Of a stretch of 64,000 nucleotides of DNA, positions 33,458-44,811 are shown one piece after another (positions within the stretch are counted from its first letter, which is position 1; the number at the start of each line of letters is the position of its first letter). The notes beneath the pieces were generated by a model. The model was given only the letters and a program-made list of their open reading frames with translations. It had not been told where the DNA came from and made no database searches. The translations under genes and the position numbers were made by a program. Origin of the DNA: Brachypodium distachyon (lineage: Eukaryota; Streptophyta; Magnoliopsida; Poales; Poaceae); contig NC_016132.3 of NCBI RefSeq assembly GCF_000005505.3, positions 7,998,001-8,062,000 of the forward strand. Reading direction: 5' to 3'.

Positions 33458-36400
33458 CTAGCTTGTTTTCTCCTGATTTTCTTGCATTAACTTTTCCAGT
33501 TCCTTTTGCCCAGTAGATATCAGTATCTTCACAGTGTCGAATGCAGTGAGTTTAATGCTGCATGGATATAACAAACTTGTGAGAGAAGATCATTATATAG
33601 CAATTTAAATCTGATGGTAGCAAACAGTGCTGTTGTAGCAAAATAAACTATTTTTCACATAGTGACAAAAGGGCACCTGCTATTTGGTAGATTTTTCAAC
33701 GCGTTTGGCACAAAACCTCTGTATAATCCAACTAGACCATCACGCTCCACAATGCCTACATTCAGCATTAAAGCAGTCAAACAGTGTCACTTTAGCCCAT
33801 AAAGAACAGGCTAAAGGGGCAAATGAGTACTCCCTCCGTTCCTAAATACTTGTCGTGGTTTTAGTGCAAATTTGCACTAAAACCACGGCACTAAAACCAC
33901 AACAAGTATTTAGGAACGGAGGGAGTACATAGCATGGAAGGAGAGGCAAATAAGATAGTTCATATTGAGGCTGCTCTGTAAAACTCCCTCCGTTCATAAA
34001 TATAAGATGTTCTAGCTTTGTCCTAGTGTGACTTAAGACAAAGCTACAACCTCTTATATTTAGTAACAGAGGTAGTAATATGCGAAAGCTGCTGCGTTGT
34101 GACATACACAAGACTAGTGAAATTCAAATCAGCTACCTGGAATAGCATCGAAAATTGTATTATATGGCGAGCCTTTCATTTGCATCTGCCTTCTAACAGT
34201 GTCCAAAGGATAGCACATCAAAGTTGCAAATGTCGCTGAAAGAAGAGCAGTTGCTAGAGATGTCTCTGGTCTACTCTTGTACTTCTCTGGTACAGATTTC
34301 TTCATTCTTCCATACAGATATGATGAGTAGGATGTCAAAAAAAATGTGAGATAAATATCTTATCTAAACCTGAGATTGTTTCGTATATCATAGTAAGATG
34401 TAGAAGAAAGAATCTCACAAGTCAAAAACACAGAAGTTTACAGCAATGTAAGGTGCAATTCCTATCAGTGATGGACCGAGGCCTCCATAGAAGGAAGCTA
34501 AACCTTCTTCTCTCAGCATGTTAAGAGCAACCTACGAAGTCATTGTCGTCATGTAATGCCAAATTCCAGATACAGAAATCTGTTCTTGTAAAAGTTGTTA
34601 CCTGCGACATAGTACTATGTCCAGATTGAACAGCTAACCTAAGCCGTAGGACATCGAGTGGGTAAGTCACCTATCAGCAAGTACACATAGAAAATTTAGA
34701 AAATGATAAACAATGAACGAGTTCTGAAATTCTTGAGGAACATCTACAACCTAATGAGCAAAACACAACCAGTTATGTCCATACTACCTAAGCAATAAAA
34801 CTAAAAATACACGAGAATTAATAAATATAAAAATAGATTACTAGTGTAGATGTCATGCCCGCACAAGCACCAGCAGCAAGTCTCCCAAACACAGTAAGGT
34901 CACCATCCTTCCTCCGAAATAATTTCTGAATACAGACCAGCGTCATTGTAAATAAATAAATAAATAAATAAACATACTCACGATCATAGGAACACAAACT
35001 AGACAAGTGCTAGATAAGTGAATAATAGTAGCAAGGAGTAGTTATGACCTTGTAAACTTCATATGAGAACAGCTGCACTGCACTATAAGGAATTATGCGG
35101 ATAACCTGGATGAGTTTATGGAGAATAAGCAAAGTCAACACAGGGTCACTAGATAAACCATGCATCAGTAACAAATTCAAAATTTGCATGATAGGTAATA
35201 TCAAGCACCTGTGGAAGATTGCCCTTCCAGTAACCCTTTAGACCCTCCTCCTTCCCTATCTCTGCCATAGCCTAAATAATTGGAGATGTATAAGATTACA
35301 TGATTACCTATATATGTGAGTACAAGTATCTACTACAGAAAATGCAGTGATACAAAGCTATCGCCCTCTCCTATCTGTTCTCACTGGAAATTTCAAGTTC
35401 ATTCATCCACAAGAAATGGTTAATATTTGTATTTCCGTCTAAAAAGGGAAGTTAACCTCACATAACATGGAAACTTGTTAAACTGGAAATGAAAACCAGA
35501 CACTACCATGGTTGACTGTATTCAACTAATCAAAGCATCATCTGAAATCTGTTAATATCTGATGTCATATTTGTTTCTGTCAGTAGGTAGCACTCACAAT
35601 ATTAACTAGGACTGGCATCTCCAGTGCAGGGCTAAAGAGTGACATGGATGAAAGCTATTCAACAAAGGAAATGATCCGTGCTAAACCCCAAAAGAAATAG
35701 ACACAGGCAAATGATTAAAGGATGGAAGAACTCGAGCTCTTGCCACATAGAGCGAAACATAACTTAGTGATTATGAAACATCCATGTGTGATGCCACAGT
35801 ACGCCTTTTGATCTTAATTTATTTCTACCAGAGCCTTTATCTCAAGTTCTGGATTGCCTATTTCTTTGTAGTACAGCAAACCATATTTTTTATTTTGGTT
35901 AATTCCAATCAGTTTACTCATGACTATCGAGTTGATGCAAAGAATGTTGTCTGAGTTACAGTGATGTATCTGAAAGCTACATTTCTGAATCTCCCACATA
36001 ACCATAAAACTTGTAAAGGCTCGCATTAAACAAATCAAAAATTCACAACATCTGTATTCAGTCGTGAGTTTGCCACACTAAACAGAACGCAGCAAGAGAG
36101 GATGCGGCATTGTTACCTCGAGGAACCCAATTCCCCTCTTGGTGCTCTCACCCGCCACCCGAACGCTATGGGTCTGCAAGGAGAATAAGAAGAAACGCGG
36201 GTTAGAAACACGAGCCATCCATCTAGCACTCAGCATGAACCGAGGGGTGGGAGTCGGAATTAGGCCGCATGCCTGCATCAGGAGCTTGACGCGGTCGAGC
36301 GGCGCAGTGACCGTCTTGGCGACGGCGCCCGCCCCGGCACCGGCGGCGAAGAGCGCGACGCTGCTGGGCACCAGCGCCAGCGCTGCCAAGGGGTGCTTCA

Positions 36401-36662
36401 GCAGCTGCGCCACGGGCGGCAACTTGCCCTTGTTCCCGGAACCCTCGACCACAGCCACCACCGAGGACGGCCTCTCCTTCTCCTCCTCGTCCGCCTTGAC
36501 GACGGTCTCCCCGCCGTGGCGGACGGAGAGGCACGCGAAGGCGGGTGGCGGGGAAGAGCGGCCCCACGGGGAGCCACCCGCGCGGAGGAGGAGCGTGGTC
36601 GCGTGCGCGTGCGCGGGCGGCGGGCGCCAGGAGTCGCATGCCTCCACTCGCCGGTGGCTCAT
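33458..36662 (-). CDS. Chloroplast ADP,ATP carrier-like protein (TAAC/EAAC type, mitochondrial carrier family)
   Basis: Ten exons: 36662-36273, 36173-36117, 35271-35209, 35105-35049, 34925-34842, 34670-34602, 34531-34419, 34306-34137, 33755-33677 and 33557-33458. They give 393 residues. Three carrier signatures are present: PLDRVK at 121-126, PLDVLR at 221-226 and PLDTVR at 311-316. The first about 75 residues resemble a plastid transit peptide. The text GYWKGNLPQVIRIIPYSAVQLFSYE and LYRGFVPNALKNLPNSSIKLT fits the thylakoid/envelope ADP,ATP carrier group, which exchanges stromal ATP with another compartment. Intron 1 has a GC donor (CAG|GCATGC); all others are GT-AG. Intron 8 holds two MITEs. 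Which membrane it serves is not decided by sequence. Confidence 0.9.
33828..33927. mobile_element. MITE in carrier intron 8, near-perfect hairpin
   Basis: About 100 bp. TACTCCCTCCGTTCCTAAAT, CTTGTCGTGGTTTTAGTGC and the exact complement on the other side form almost one continuous palindrome, with TA at both ends. The high symmetry suggests a young copy. Confidence 0.9.
33982..34077. mobile_element. MITE in carrier intron 8 (second)
   Basis: ACTCCCTCCGTTCATAAATATAAG faces CTTATATTTAGTAACAGAGGTAGT, with internal AGCTTTGTC/GACAAAGCT. Less perfect than its neighbour. Confidence 0.8.
34950..34972. repeat. AAAT microsatellite
   Basis: Five to six units of a tetranucleotide (AATA) in the carrier's fourth intron. 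Confidence 0.9.
36174..36272 (-). other. GC-AG intron, 99 nt, stop-free
   Basis: Between LLMQ and THSVR the donor is GC (CAG|GCATGC) and the acceptor CCTTGCAG. The length is a multiple of three and it has no in-frame stop. Retained, it would add 33 residues right after the first carrier signature. Confidence 0.7.
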
Positions 36663-37545
36663 CGTGGCCTCGTGGGGATTATGCGGAGGCGGCCTGGATC
36701 TGCGAGCCCGCGAGAATCGGAGGAACTCGGGGAAGGGAGGAAGGAGGAGGGAGGGGATAAGGAGAGCACGAGGAATGTCGCCGAATTGTTAAACCCCCGC
36801 GCCGCTCCGGTGCTTGTAGTAGGTGGCAAGTGGCAAAGACCAACGAGCAACAAGGGTCTCGCAAATGTCTGGAAAAGGATTTATATCGTGCGCACGTATA
36901 GACTTTACTCGAAACTAATATTCCCTCCTAACTTTGCGTACATATGCATAAGTCAAAGTTGTACTTCCTCCGTTTCATATTAAATAACTTTCTATTATAT
37001 GTATATAGATTTTTTTACGCATAGATATATCCGTATTTAGACAAATTTAAGTTACTTGGAACGGGAAGGAGTAATACTTAGGTTTGATTTGGCATTGCTG
37101 AGCTGCAGAGTTTATTTTATGATCTGCTTTTGTAAGTAGAAAAATACACACAAAAACAAAAACAGTTAGTTGGCCAAATAAAAAAAATAATGAAGAATTG
37201 TTTGGAAAAGATGGATTATCATGCCAAACGCAGCCTAGCATGCAGCTAGCGTGCCTTCATGTCAATTGTCGATCAAACAACACTTTTTAGAGAAAGAAAC
37301 TCCTGATTTCATTAACAAAATCACACAAAACAACATATCAATACACGATCAAACAACATATTAATTTGTTGATCAAACAACATATCAATCCATGGTTGTA
37401 AAAATTACTTCTCCCTTTGATTTCCTTTTGCCTACTTAATTAGACCGGGCCAGCTAGCTTGATTGGGCGTATATATGTGCCATTAAGTATGTATATAAAC
37501 TGTTGATGGTGACAAACAATGATACATATGATGCTTGATTTGCAG
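36663..37545. other. Carrier promoter side and repeat-bearing spacer
   Basis: 36663-36850 is GC-rich upstream sequence of the carrier. A MITE lies at 36962-37073. About 37265-37395 repeats GATCAAACAACATAT(C/T)AAT three to four times. No gene. Confidence 0.45.
36962..37073. mobile_element. MITE (TTCATATTAAATAACTTTCTA type)
   Basis: CTTCCTCCGTTTCATATTAAAT and AGTTACTTGGAACGGGAAGGAG are inverted ends around a core with GCATAGATATATCC. Confidence 0.75.
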
Positions 37546-38167
37546 GATCCATGCTTGTTGCTAACCGGCCCGTCTCGTGCAATTGTGTACCTTGACCCTG
37601 TTTACTTTGAGATCCAACTCAAGGTAAAGGGAGAGTCAGAATCTCAAGACGAAGCGTTGATCCACAAATCCTTGGCGTACAACGGTTCTGTTGGTCCTTT
37701 CGGCACGAAATGGTCCAATGAACTTTGCACAATAAGCTTGCACTTTAGGTGACTTTTTCGATCGGTCCAGGCCACTATCATGAGCGTGCAGGTTGCTTCT
37801 GCGTCCCGCTGGCCTAGTGAATATGGATGGCAGGTCGTTTGCCGTGCCCCTGGCGATGACGACGACGACGAATTCGTGCTACTTGATTTTCCAGATGGAA
37901 CTAGGAAGGTGCCGGTAATTGATGCAGGTGGTTACCTTCTTCTGTCAAGGCGTGTTGTTTCGGTAGAGCTAGATGAAGACATGATGGTTTCTGTAAACGC
38001 CTGCCCAGTATACTGGTGACATTGTTGCTTCGGGTGATGTTGTGTTTAAGCCTCACCGAAGCAACATAGTTCGTGGTAGATGCCGCCTTGGCAACAAGTG
38101 TGTGGTGGATGTTGTGGTTGCTTGGTCTCTCCTTATTAGGGAAAAGCTGCATCTCACTCTAAAATAA
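37546..38167 (+). pseudogene. DUF6598-domain gene remnant
   Basis: It starts after an acceptor (GATTTGCAG) with [22 protein letters not shown] and [11 protein letters not shown], the opening of the grass DUF6598 domain. An in-frame TGA at 37750-37752 interrupts CTISLHF. The same frame resumes (ATIMSVQV, then LLLSRRVVSVELDEDMMVSV), and after a frameshift near 38010 the domain ends in the next frame (TGDIVASGDVVFKPHR, then VVVAWSLL) at TAA 38165-38167. The upstream exon(s) are missing. The family's function is unknown. Confidence 0.75.
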
Positions 38168-39254
38168 GAGGGTGCTCGTCCTAGCTTTGCTCTAACAGCT
38201 CGTTTGGCGACCCTCTTTTCATTTCTAACTTTTGATAGAATTTCATTTGGTTGAATTTGAATTCTGAGTTCAAAAATCATGTTTGTCTACCACATGGATT
38301 TGTAGAGTGAGAGACAATCTAAAGAAATGATGGCTTTTAAAAATGAATTGAGGTTAGTAGTAGTGTGATTCCATGAAATTGCAAATTCACGTAGCCAATT
38401 CCGTGTCAACCAAACAACTTAGTTTCCAAAATTCAAAATGAATTTCACAATTCTATCCCCAAATGATGAGTGCCAAATGGACTGTAATGTCCCTAAATGA
38501 TGGTTGCCAAATGGGCTGTAATGGAACTTGCCGGCCGGCTTGAACATGACCCAAACTATTCGATCATTCCTGCATCGTCGATGTGTATGCAAAATTAATG
38601 TCAACTATGAGTATTTGCGTATCTGCTATAATTAGTATTGTACACTCTTGTGCTGGTTCTTACTCGGTGCCACTCAATTCTTGTACCATAATGATGCCTG
38701 CACATCTATTGTGCAATCTGTTGTATGAAGTGATGTTGCAGTACGATTGTAAGAGTAGTACATTCACTCATACGTTACGATAGATTCTTGGGATGACAGA
38801 AAAGAATATCCAGGATGGAGATGGTGCCACTGTCAGTAGGATTACCTAGCAGACCTGGCATTGTAGGGTTCTACTTTCAGTAATCCAAAATCATTGAGAA
38901 ATAGCTTGTCCGTTGTGGTGCTTCAGCTATGGTCGGTATACTCCAGCTGGCCGTTGGTGACCTTCGTCCACAATATTATTCACCTGCATCGCTCTCAATC
39001 TCTGATTAAGATAGCAAGCTGATGAACAGGTAAAGGCCATAGGTGCAGTGTGTTCTGTTAGTAGAAACAGGAACTCCCATTTCACTTTCCTTTCACCAAA
39101 GAATATGAACAGGATAAGTTAACCTACAACACAAGTTGATATACTTGAAAGTTCTACTTTAGTCATGTTCAGCTAAACAGCTCAAGAATACTAGTTTCGC
39201 ACCAAACTCTGCTTAAAAGCCTTCCCTGTCTTCCAATCTTCAGCACCTACGACT
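38168..39254. other. Intergenic
   Basis: About 38200-38420 reads like a small transposon remnant (GCTCGTTTGGCGACCCTC start; CAACCAAACAACTTAG end) without firm boundaries. About 38458-38524 is a two-unit direct repeat of an AATGATG...TGCCAAATGG(A/G)CTGTAATG motif. The rest shows nothing recognised. Confidence 0.4.
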
Positions 39255-42200
39255 CTACTTTATCAGAAGTGTACCAGGGAAGGTCTCCTCAACTTCAGCC
39301 AGCCTGCTGTCAATCGTTTCAGCCTCGAGAGCATCGATCTCGTACCGCACCTCCTCCATATGCTCGTTTATGCTGGTTACTGCCTTTTGAATGCCCTGTA
39401 TAGCCTCCTTGAGAGCGGCATCGTACTCTGCGTCCGCCTCTGCGTCCTCCGTACCGGCAGCCTCAGTTATCTCCTTGACGTTTGCACACACATGTGCCAT
39501 GCCGCTTGACCTACAATGCTCATGGTTTACCAGACGCTCTGACGGACGACCAGCTTTCTTCAATACCTGGATCTGCGCCGTCTGGAACAACCAGAGAGTG
39601 ATGAACAAATTGATAAGTTACCAAGTTAAATGCCAAATAAAAAGGTGCAGAAAAAACTCTATGAAAGATTATGATAACAAAATAAGTTACTCCCTCCGTT
39701 CCATAATTCTTGTTTCAAATTTGCCCCAAAATGGATGTATCTATTCCTAAAAAGTGTCTAGGTACATGTAATATTTCGACAAGAATTATGGAATTATCGC
39801 AAAACTTGGCAGCAAATAGTGAGAAAAAAATTCAAAACTAAGTAACGCCAACAGAAAAGAATCTGTTAAAGCACCCACATCAATAAAACAAGCTTAGTAC
39901 AAAGATTGTAATTATCATACAGGAATATACCATGCTACTACAGCTGATAATATCACGCGCAAACAAAGTAGTCCCCATGCATAACCACTGAATGCATATT
40001 CGATGAACAATGCTATTCAAACAACGAGTACATCTCCAAATTGACAAGCATTTGGAATTTCGGGTATGGTTTTAAATTGCCCTATGGAAGAGGTGAGCTT
40101 GGCATGTAGTAAAACGGTCAGAATGAAGATGCAGAAAAGCTAACATAGTTTCTTACTCCCTACGATCCATAATAAGTGTCGGGGATTTAGTACAAAGTTA
40201 GTCCAACTTCATACTTAATCCCCGACACTTATTGTGGATCGGAGGGAGTACTTGTTTAGTTGCACCTCCATAATTTCCATAGGTCATGACACATATTTGG
40301 TACAGTGATATTCTTATAAGCTTTTTCTATTGAAAGGAAATCATAAACATCAAATTACTTCGTAGTCCATACAGCAATAAAAGAGTCAACTATAGCTTAC
40401 CAGCTGCAACTTATCTCTCTCATGTGCTTGGACATCTTTCAATATGTTGGCAAGGTCACCATGACAAAATTTTGGCTCTGATAAGAGGGCTACCATTTCA
40501 AGAATCTGTAGCAAACAATGTTATATAGTGCACTTCTGTATGATAGTTAACCTGCTATGAGCAATCACCCGAAACAAGGATGTGAGTCAGGTATAGTTAA
40601 CCTGCTTTGAGCAATCATTGAATTCCCCTGTAACATTCCCGCATAGTTGTTGGTAAGCACATTCACCTCCATTTGTCATATATTCGGAGAATCCCCTACA
40701 AACTTTGTAGTGAGTAGCCAAAATTTGCGATCTTCAATAGGAAGGTGTTTTTCATGCAATACTTCTCACACATAATATAACATGCATGGATGGTCAATTA
40801 GATCAGCACTTCGAGGATATACTTGTTTGTTTGAGGAATGCTGGAATGGACAGTTTTTGTTTACTCCAAACATTATAGTTCTAAAGTGGTATCTCTATTA
40901 CAACAATAGAGATCAGCGTCCAATATACCACTGAACCTGGAAGAATTTTCAAATGAGTATTCAACCATAATAATATAAAGTTCATGCTATTGTTACATTT
41001 CAGTTGTTAACATGCTATTGCATCACAAAAGGGCTGGATCCATTACAACATTCCATAAAATTGATTTTTTAGGAAAGAACAGTAGATCAATGATCAATAA
41101 ATAAAAGGTTAACTACAAAGGCATAATAAAGATAACAGACGCTGTTATCAGAAGCAACTATCTAAAATGGCTAATCCACTCTCTGAAGCTGTTATAGGTC
41201 TGTCTCTTAGCTCTGTGGAAGACAAGGTTAAGTTCCTCCTTAAACAACCTTTTGCACCTGTAGAGAGAGGGCTGGTACCATTGAATATCATGTCATTCCG
41301 CGTCTTCCATAAAATTGTTAGTAGCACAACTGTCTTTTATAGACAAAGCAACAACCACTGTTCCTAAGCCAGCTGGTCTCTTGCAAAACAATCTTAATTT
41401 CAAATTATTTATAAGCCAATAATGATCTATAGAATAGTCATCAGCAGTGTGCATTGGCAGAAAGAATTCCTGTATTGAGATTAGTTAAAACTTAAAAATG
41501 CTATTATCTTAATTTAAACCTGTATTGTGCTTGTGTTCAAATAGATAGATTCCTTTGTAGCAACACTGTAAGATTACAAAAATGAGCCTTAATCTAGATT
41601 CCCAACAGGACTGACCCTACTGCAAAGAAAAAGATAGGTATGGTAATTGCAAAAATAAAATTTCTAGCCCCAGAATATTTATCAAGCTTAAACCCCTACA
41701 TTTTTTTCCGAACTTCCGATTTGTAGGATGAGTAGTAGATGATGGAAAACGTGTGAAATGCACAAATACAGGTGTACCAGGGTCACTCAGACCATTGGAC
41801 CGATCAGCCACAATGAACTTGAAAAGAAAATGAACTATCTCAAATTGATCCAATACTTAACCTACATACAATTTGATCTTCCTTCAAAGGGCAATTTCTC
41901 GCTTACATCCAAAATATAATTTGACCCACAAGAATCTTCGCCTTACCAGGTGTTCACCTCAAAATAGATCAGAGCAAAAATGGCTCTAAACATGACAAGT
42001 GAAACTTGTGCAATCTTACCAAAAAAATAAACCATTGTCACCAAAATTGTACCAATTTGTGACTGCTAAAAAACAAATAACATTTTCTTTCCAAAAGTTC
42101 AGCACTCTAATTGGGCTACAGATTGAGACCAGCCTAGTGAAAATTGGGAACGCAGATAAGTGATATCAACCAACTGCTCTAACTAAAACACCAAAAAGGT

Positions 42201-42805
42201 GGTCCAAAGAAACGACAATCACAATATGAACCGTATTCTAATCACGAGGATCCAAAATGTGTCTGACCTTCCACCGAGAACACTCAAATCCACAATTTGC
42301 CAAGCAACAGCAGATACATCAATACCCATGGGGCCAGTTGATCCACCACTGGGGATGCCGCGAACAAAACATGGTACCAGAAACTAGGTACCAGAAAGCA
42401 CACAGCCTCTGATGACCGACTGATGGACAACTCGGAGAATGGCGTAGTTTTTGCCCCCATGTTGGAGATCCGTGTGGTTATTTGACCATTACAGAGAGAC
42501 GCCTAACCAGGTAAAACCGCTCTGCTCGAGGAAATCGCGAGATCGTATATGCTACTACAACACTAGAAACGCCAACGATGTATCCATCCCATTACGCGTC
42601 GCGTTAAACTGGGCCGGGAGAAATTTCTCCTGGTTTTACTCTAGGGTTTAGGGGCGGGGAGGCCGGCAGAAGTTGCGGGGCAGCAGCGGTACCTGTGGAG
42701 CTTGGAGTAAGCCTCGGCGCGGCGCTGCTGCACGGCGAGGAACCTGCGGAGCATACTGGCTACCTCAGCGGAGCTCTGCCCAGCGCTGCTGGCCTCCGCG
42801 TCCAT
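39255..42805 (-). CDS. REX1-B (required for excision 1-B) domain-like protein
   Basis: Four exons: 42805-42693, 40695-40602, 40505-40401 and 39581-39255, all GT-AG, giving 212 residues. Residues 17-45 read SMLRRFLAVQQRRAEAYSKLHRGFSEYM. A Cys-bearing YQQLCGNVTGEF follows, then DLANILKDVQAHERDKLQLTAQIQVLKKAGRPSER. The tail is acidic and helical, with EITEAAGTEDAEADAEYDAALKEAIQG. This order matches plant proteins carrying the domain named after Chlamydomonas REX1-B, linked there to DNA excision repair; the biochemical role is unknown. Intron 1 is about 2 kb and intron 3 holds two MITEs. The name is from memory of the family pattern and is less certain than the gene model. Confidence 0.75.
39688..39795. 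mobile_element. MITE in REX1-B-like intron 3
   Basis: TACTCCCTCCGTTCCATAAT at the left. The core shares ATGGATGTATCTATTCC and ACATGTAATATTTCGACA with several other MITEs in the window. The right end AATTATGGAATT is worn. Confidence 0.8.
40154..40250. mobile_element. MITE in REX1-B-like intron 3 (second)
   Basis: TACTCCCTACGATCCATAAT and AATAAGTGTCGGGGATT pair with AATCCCCGACACTTATT and GTGGATCGGAGGGAGTA. About 97 bp. Confidence 0.85.
42642..42649 (-). promoter_or_regulatory. Telo-box in REX1-B-like intron 1
   Basis: AAACCCTA on the gene's strand, 44 nt inside intron 1. Telo-boxes near starts are common in plant housekeeping genes. A regulatory role here is inferred only. Confidence 0.4.
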
Positions 42806-44811
42806 GGCGTCCCCAGCGGTCGATTTCACCCTAGTCGCCGTTTCTCGCCTCCTGTCCGCAATTGTCTCCTGACAGGCAAGTGAAATTTTCTTTTTCCTGC
42901 CCCCTTTATTCCATTTTTCTTGAGAGAAAAGCGTGTGTGTTTTTAACAATAGGTCCTTAAGCTTCTGGTCATTTGATAATAACAGGCCGAGTTAAGATTG
43001 GACAGGGCCAATTGTTCATAGAGATTGAATTGCGAACTCAAATAACTCAAAAAGTTTGAATTCAAATATTTTCATTCGCCACCCGGTTACCGCGTCGATC
43101 AGACCAGTGATGTAAGTCCGAACCATTACCTTCTGTCCATGTGTCAACACCCTTCTTCTTCCTCCTCCTAGGGTTCGTCTTCCAACGTCTTTTTCGTGTT
43201 GTGCCAACCCAAAACCTATGACCCCAACCACTTCTGACGGAGGCAACGGAGACCCCAAGCGCGTCGATTTTACTTTTCTCCATTTACGTCGGTCCTGCTC
43301 TTTGCCATGTTTCCTTTCCCGGCGCGTCACGGTCCCTCGAGATACACGCAAAGCATAGGCCATCTGAGGCGTCCGAACCGAGTTAACTAATTTGTTTATC
43401 AATGCCGTGTAGGCCTGTAGGGGGCATTCCTATACGCACCAACCTTAAAGTCCCTACATTGGTCTGTACCATGGTCCAAATTGCTTGGCTGCTTCTGATC
43501 TTGATCATCATACGCTGCCATCAAGCCATGCGGTCACGCTTCACGGAGACGAAAGTAGTATCATCATCGATGCTTAGCGGCTAGCGCTTAACCGGCGACG
43601 CAACTGTGATACGCTAAGCACCGTATCGCGCGCCTTTGGTTACACCGCGTTTCATGACTTCAGCCTCGGCCCCATCCACACCTCCTTAATCATGGGCCAA
43701 GCAAACCGAGCTCTCCTTTTACCTTAGAATAAAATAATCGAGTTCTTCAACCGTTTGCTTGCTTGCTTGATTGGGTGACAAACTTTGGAGCATAGTAGAA
43801 AGCCATCATGTTTAAGAAATTGTTCAAGAAAATGTTAGTAGAAATTTTGATAGTAGGTTTGGCCCACGACAAAGCCATCAGCCACATGATCCGACCGTTT
43901 CAGTTGTCTCCTTGTCCGTTACTCTACTTTGCCAAGAGCAGCACATTTGGCCCCCGAAAAAAGGTTCGCGGCAAAAACTGTATTTACCGTGAGATAGTAT
44001 GGCATGTCGTAGGTGATGACAAAAGACCAACGACGAAGCTTTTGATCTGTGCCTTTAGGGCTTTGCCATGTATCCCTGATGCATAGTCGGGGTCGAAGTC
44101 CTCTGGTTTCATTAATGAAACCAAACTCACATAAGTTATCCCTTACATAAACAGAGATAACCAATAAGCATTTAAGATCAATATGTATGCGGTACCTTAA
44201 TTTCAACCTTTTAATAAAAATATCTAAGTTAAATTAGTGGCCATCCTCCGCCAAAATTACTCTCGACTTGCTGAAAGAGCACCAGAATTACCATATATTC
44301 TGTGCGGTATCGTGTCATAGCTATACATATGTACTACTCCATATGTAGAGTAGTTAATTTCGACCATGAAATTTGGCTAACGATCGAAACACAAGTGCCG
44401 CATACTACCTCCATCACATATTAAATGACTTTCTATTACATATATTTAAACGCATTTTAGTATATACATACATTCCACAGAGTCAGTTGATACGGGACTG
44501 GTTAGTTAATATGGTACTGAGTCTCGCAGGGAACGGAGGAGCAGTGTACGGTGCTTGCAGTGAGATTGACAAGGAACCTCCAGACTTCCTTGCAGCGTAA
44601 GTCGGCCAGCGCGGCCGGAAAGCAGAGGGAGCTCCAGCTGGACCATATACAGAGTCTGTTGCTCTATCCCTTCCACTGGTCCCCAATTCCCCCGTCTCCC
44701 TCCTCTCCTGAGTCTATATATACCCCGCAGTGCACACCGGCACACGCCCTGGCGCCAGCGCTGTCATCGTCATCGTCATCATCCCCACCACCACCACCAC
44801 CAGAGACCGAG
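42806..44811. other. Divergent intergenic region
   Basis: 42806-42960 is the upstream side of the REX1-B-like gene. About 43000-43400 holds frames on the minus strand that match nothing and look like chance. About 44400-44475 is half a MITE (ACCTCCATCACATATTAAATG). The promoter of the phosphoglycerate mutase-like gene lies at 44600-44811. Nothing else was recognised. Confidence 0.4.
44715..44722 (+). promoter_or_regulatory. TATA box of the phosphoglycerate mutase-like gene
   Basis: TATATATA in the context GTCTATATATACC, 90 bp upstream of the ATG. This leaves room for a 5' UTR of roughly 60 nt. Frames that begin further upstream (44551) would start before the promoter and are not used. Confidence 0.65.

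Noticed and set aside
43016..43402. 128-codon minus-strand frame upstream of the REX1-B-like gene
   Set aside because: Basic, low-information composition, no recognisable domain, no splice partner; probably chance.
44551..44811. N-terminal extension of the phosphoglycerate mutase-like frame
   Set aside because: It lies upstream of, or across, the TATA box at 44715; the conserved protein starts at 44812.
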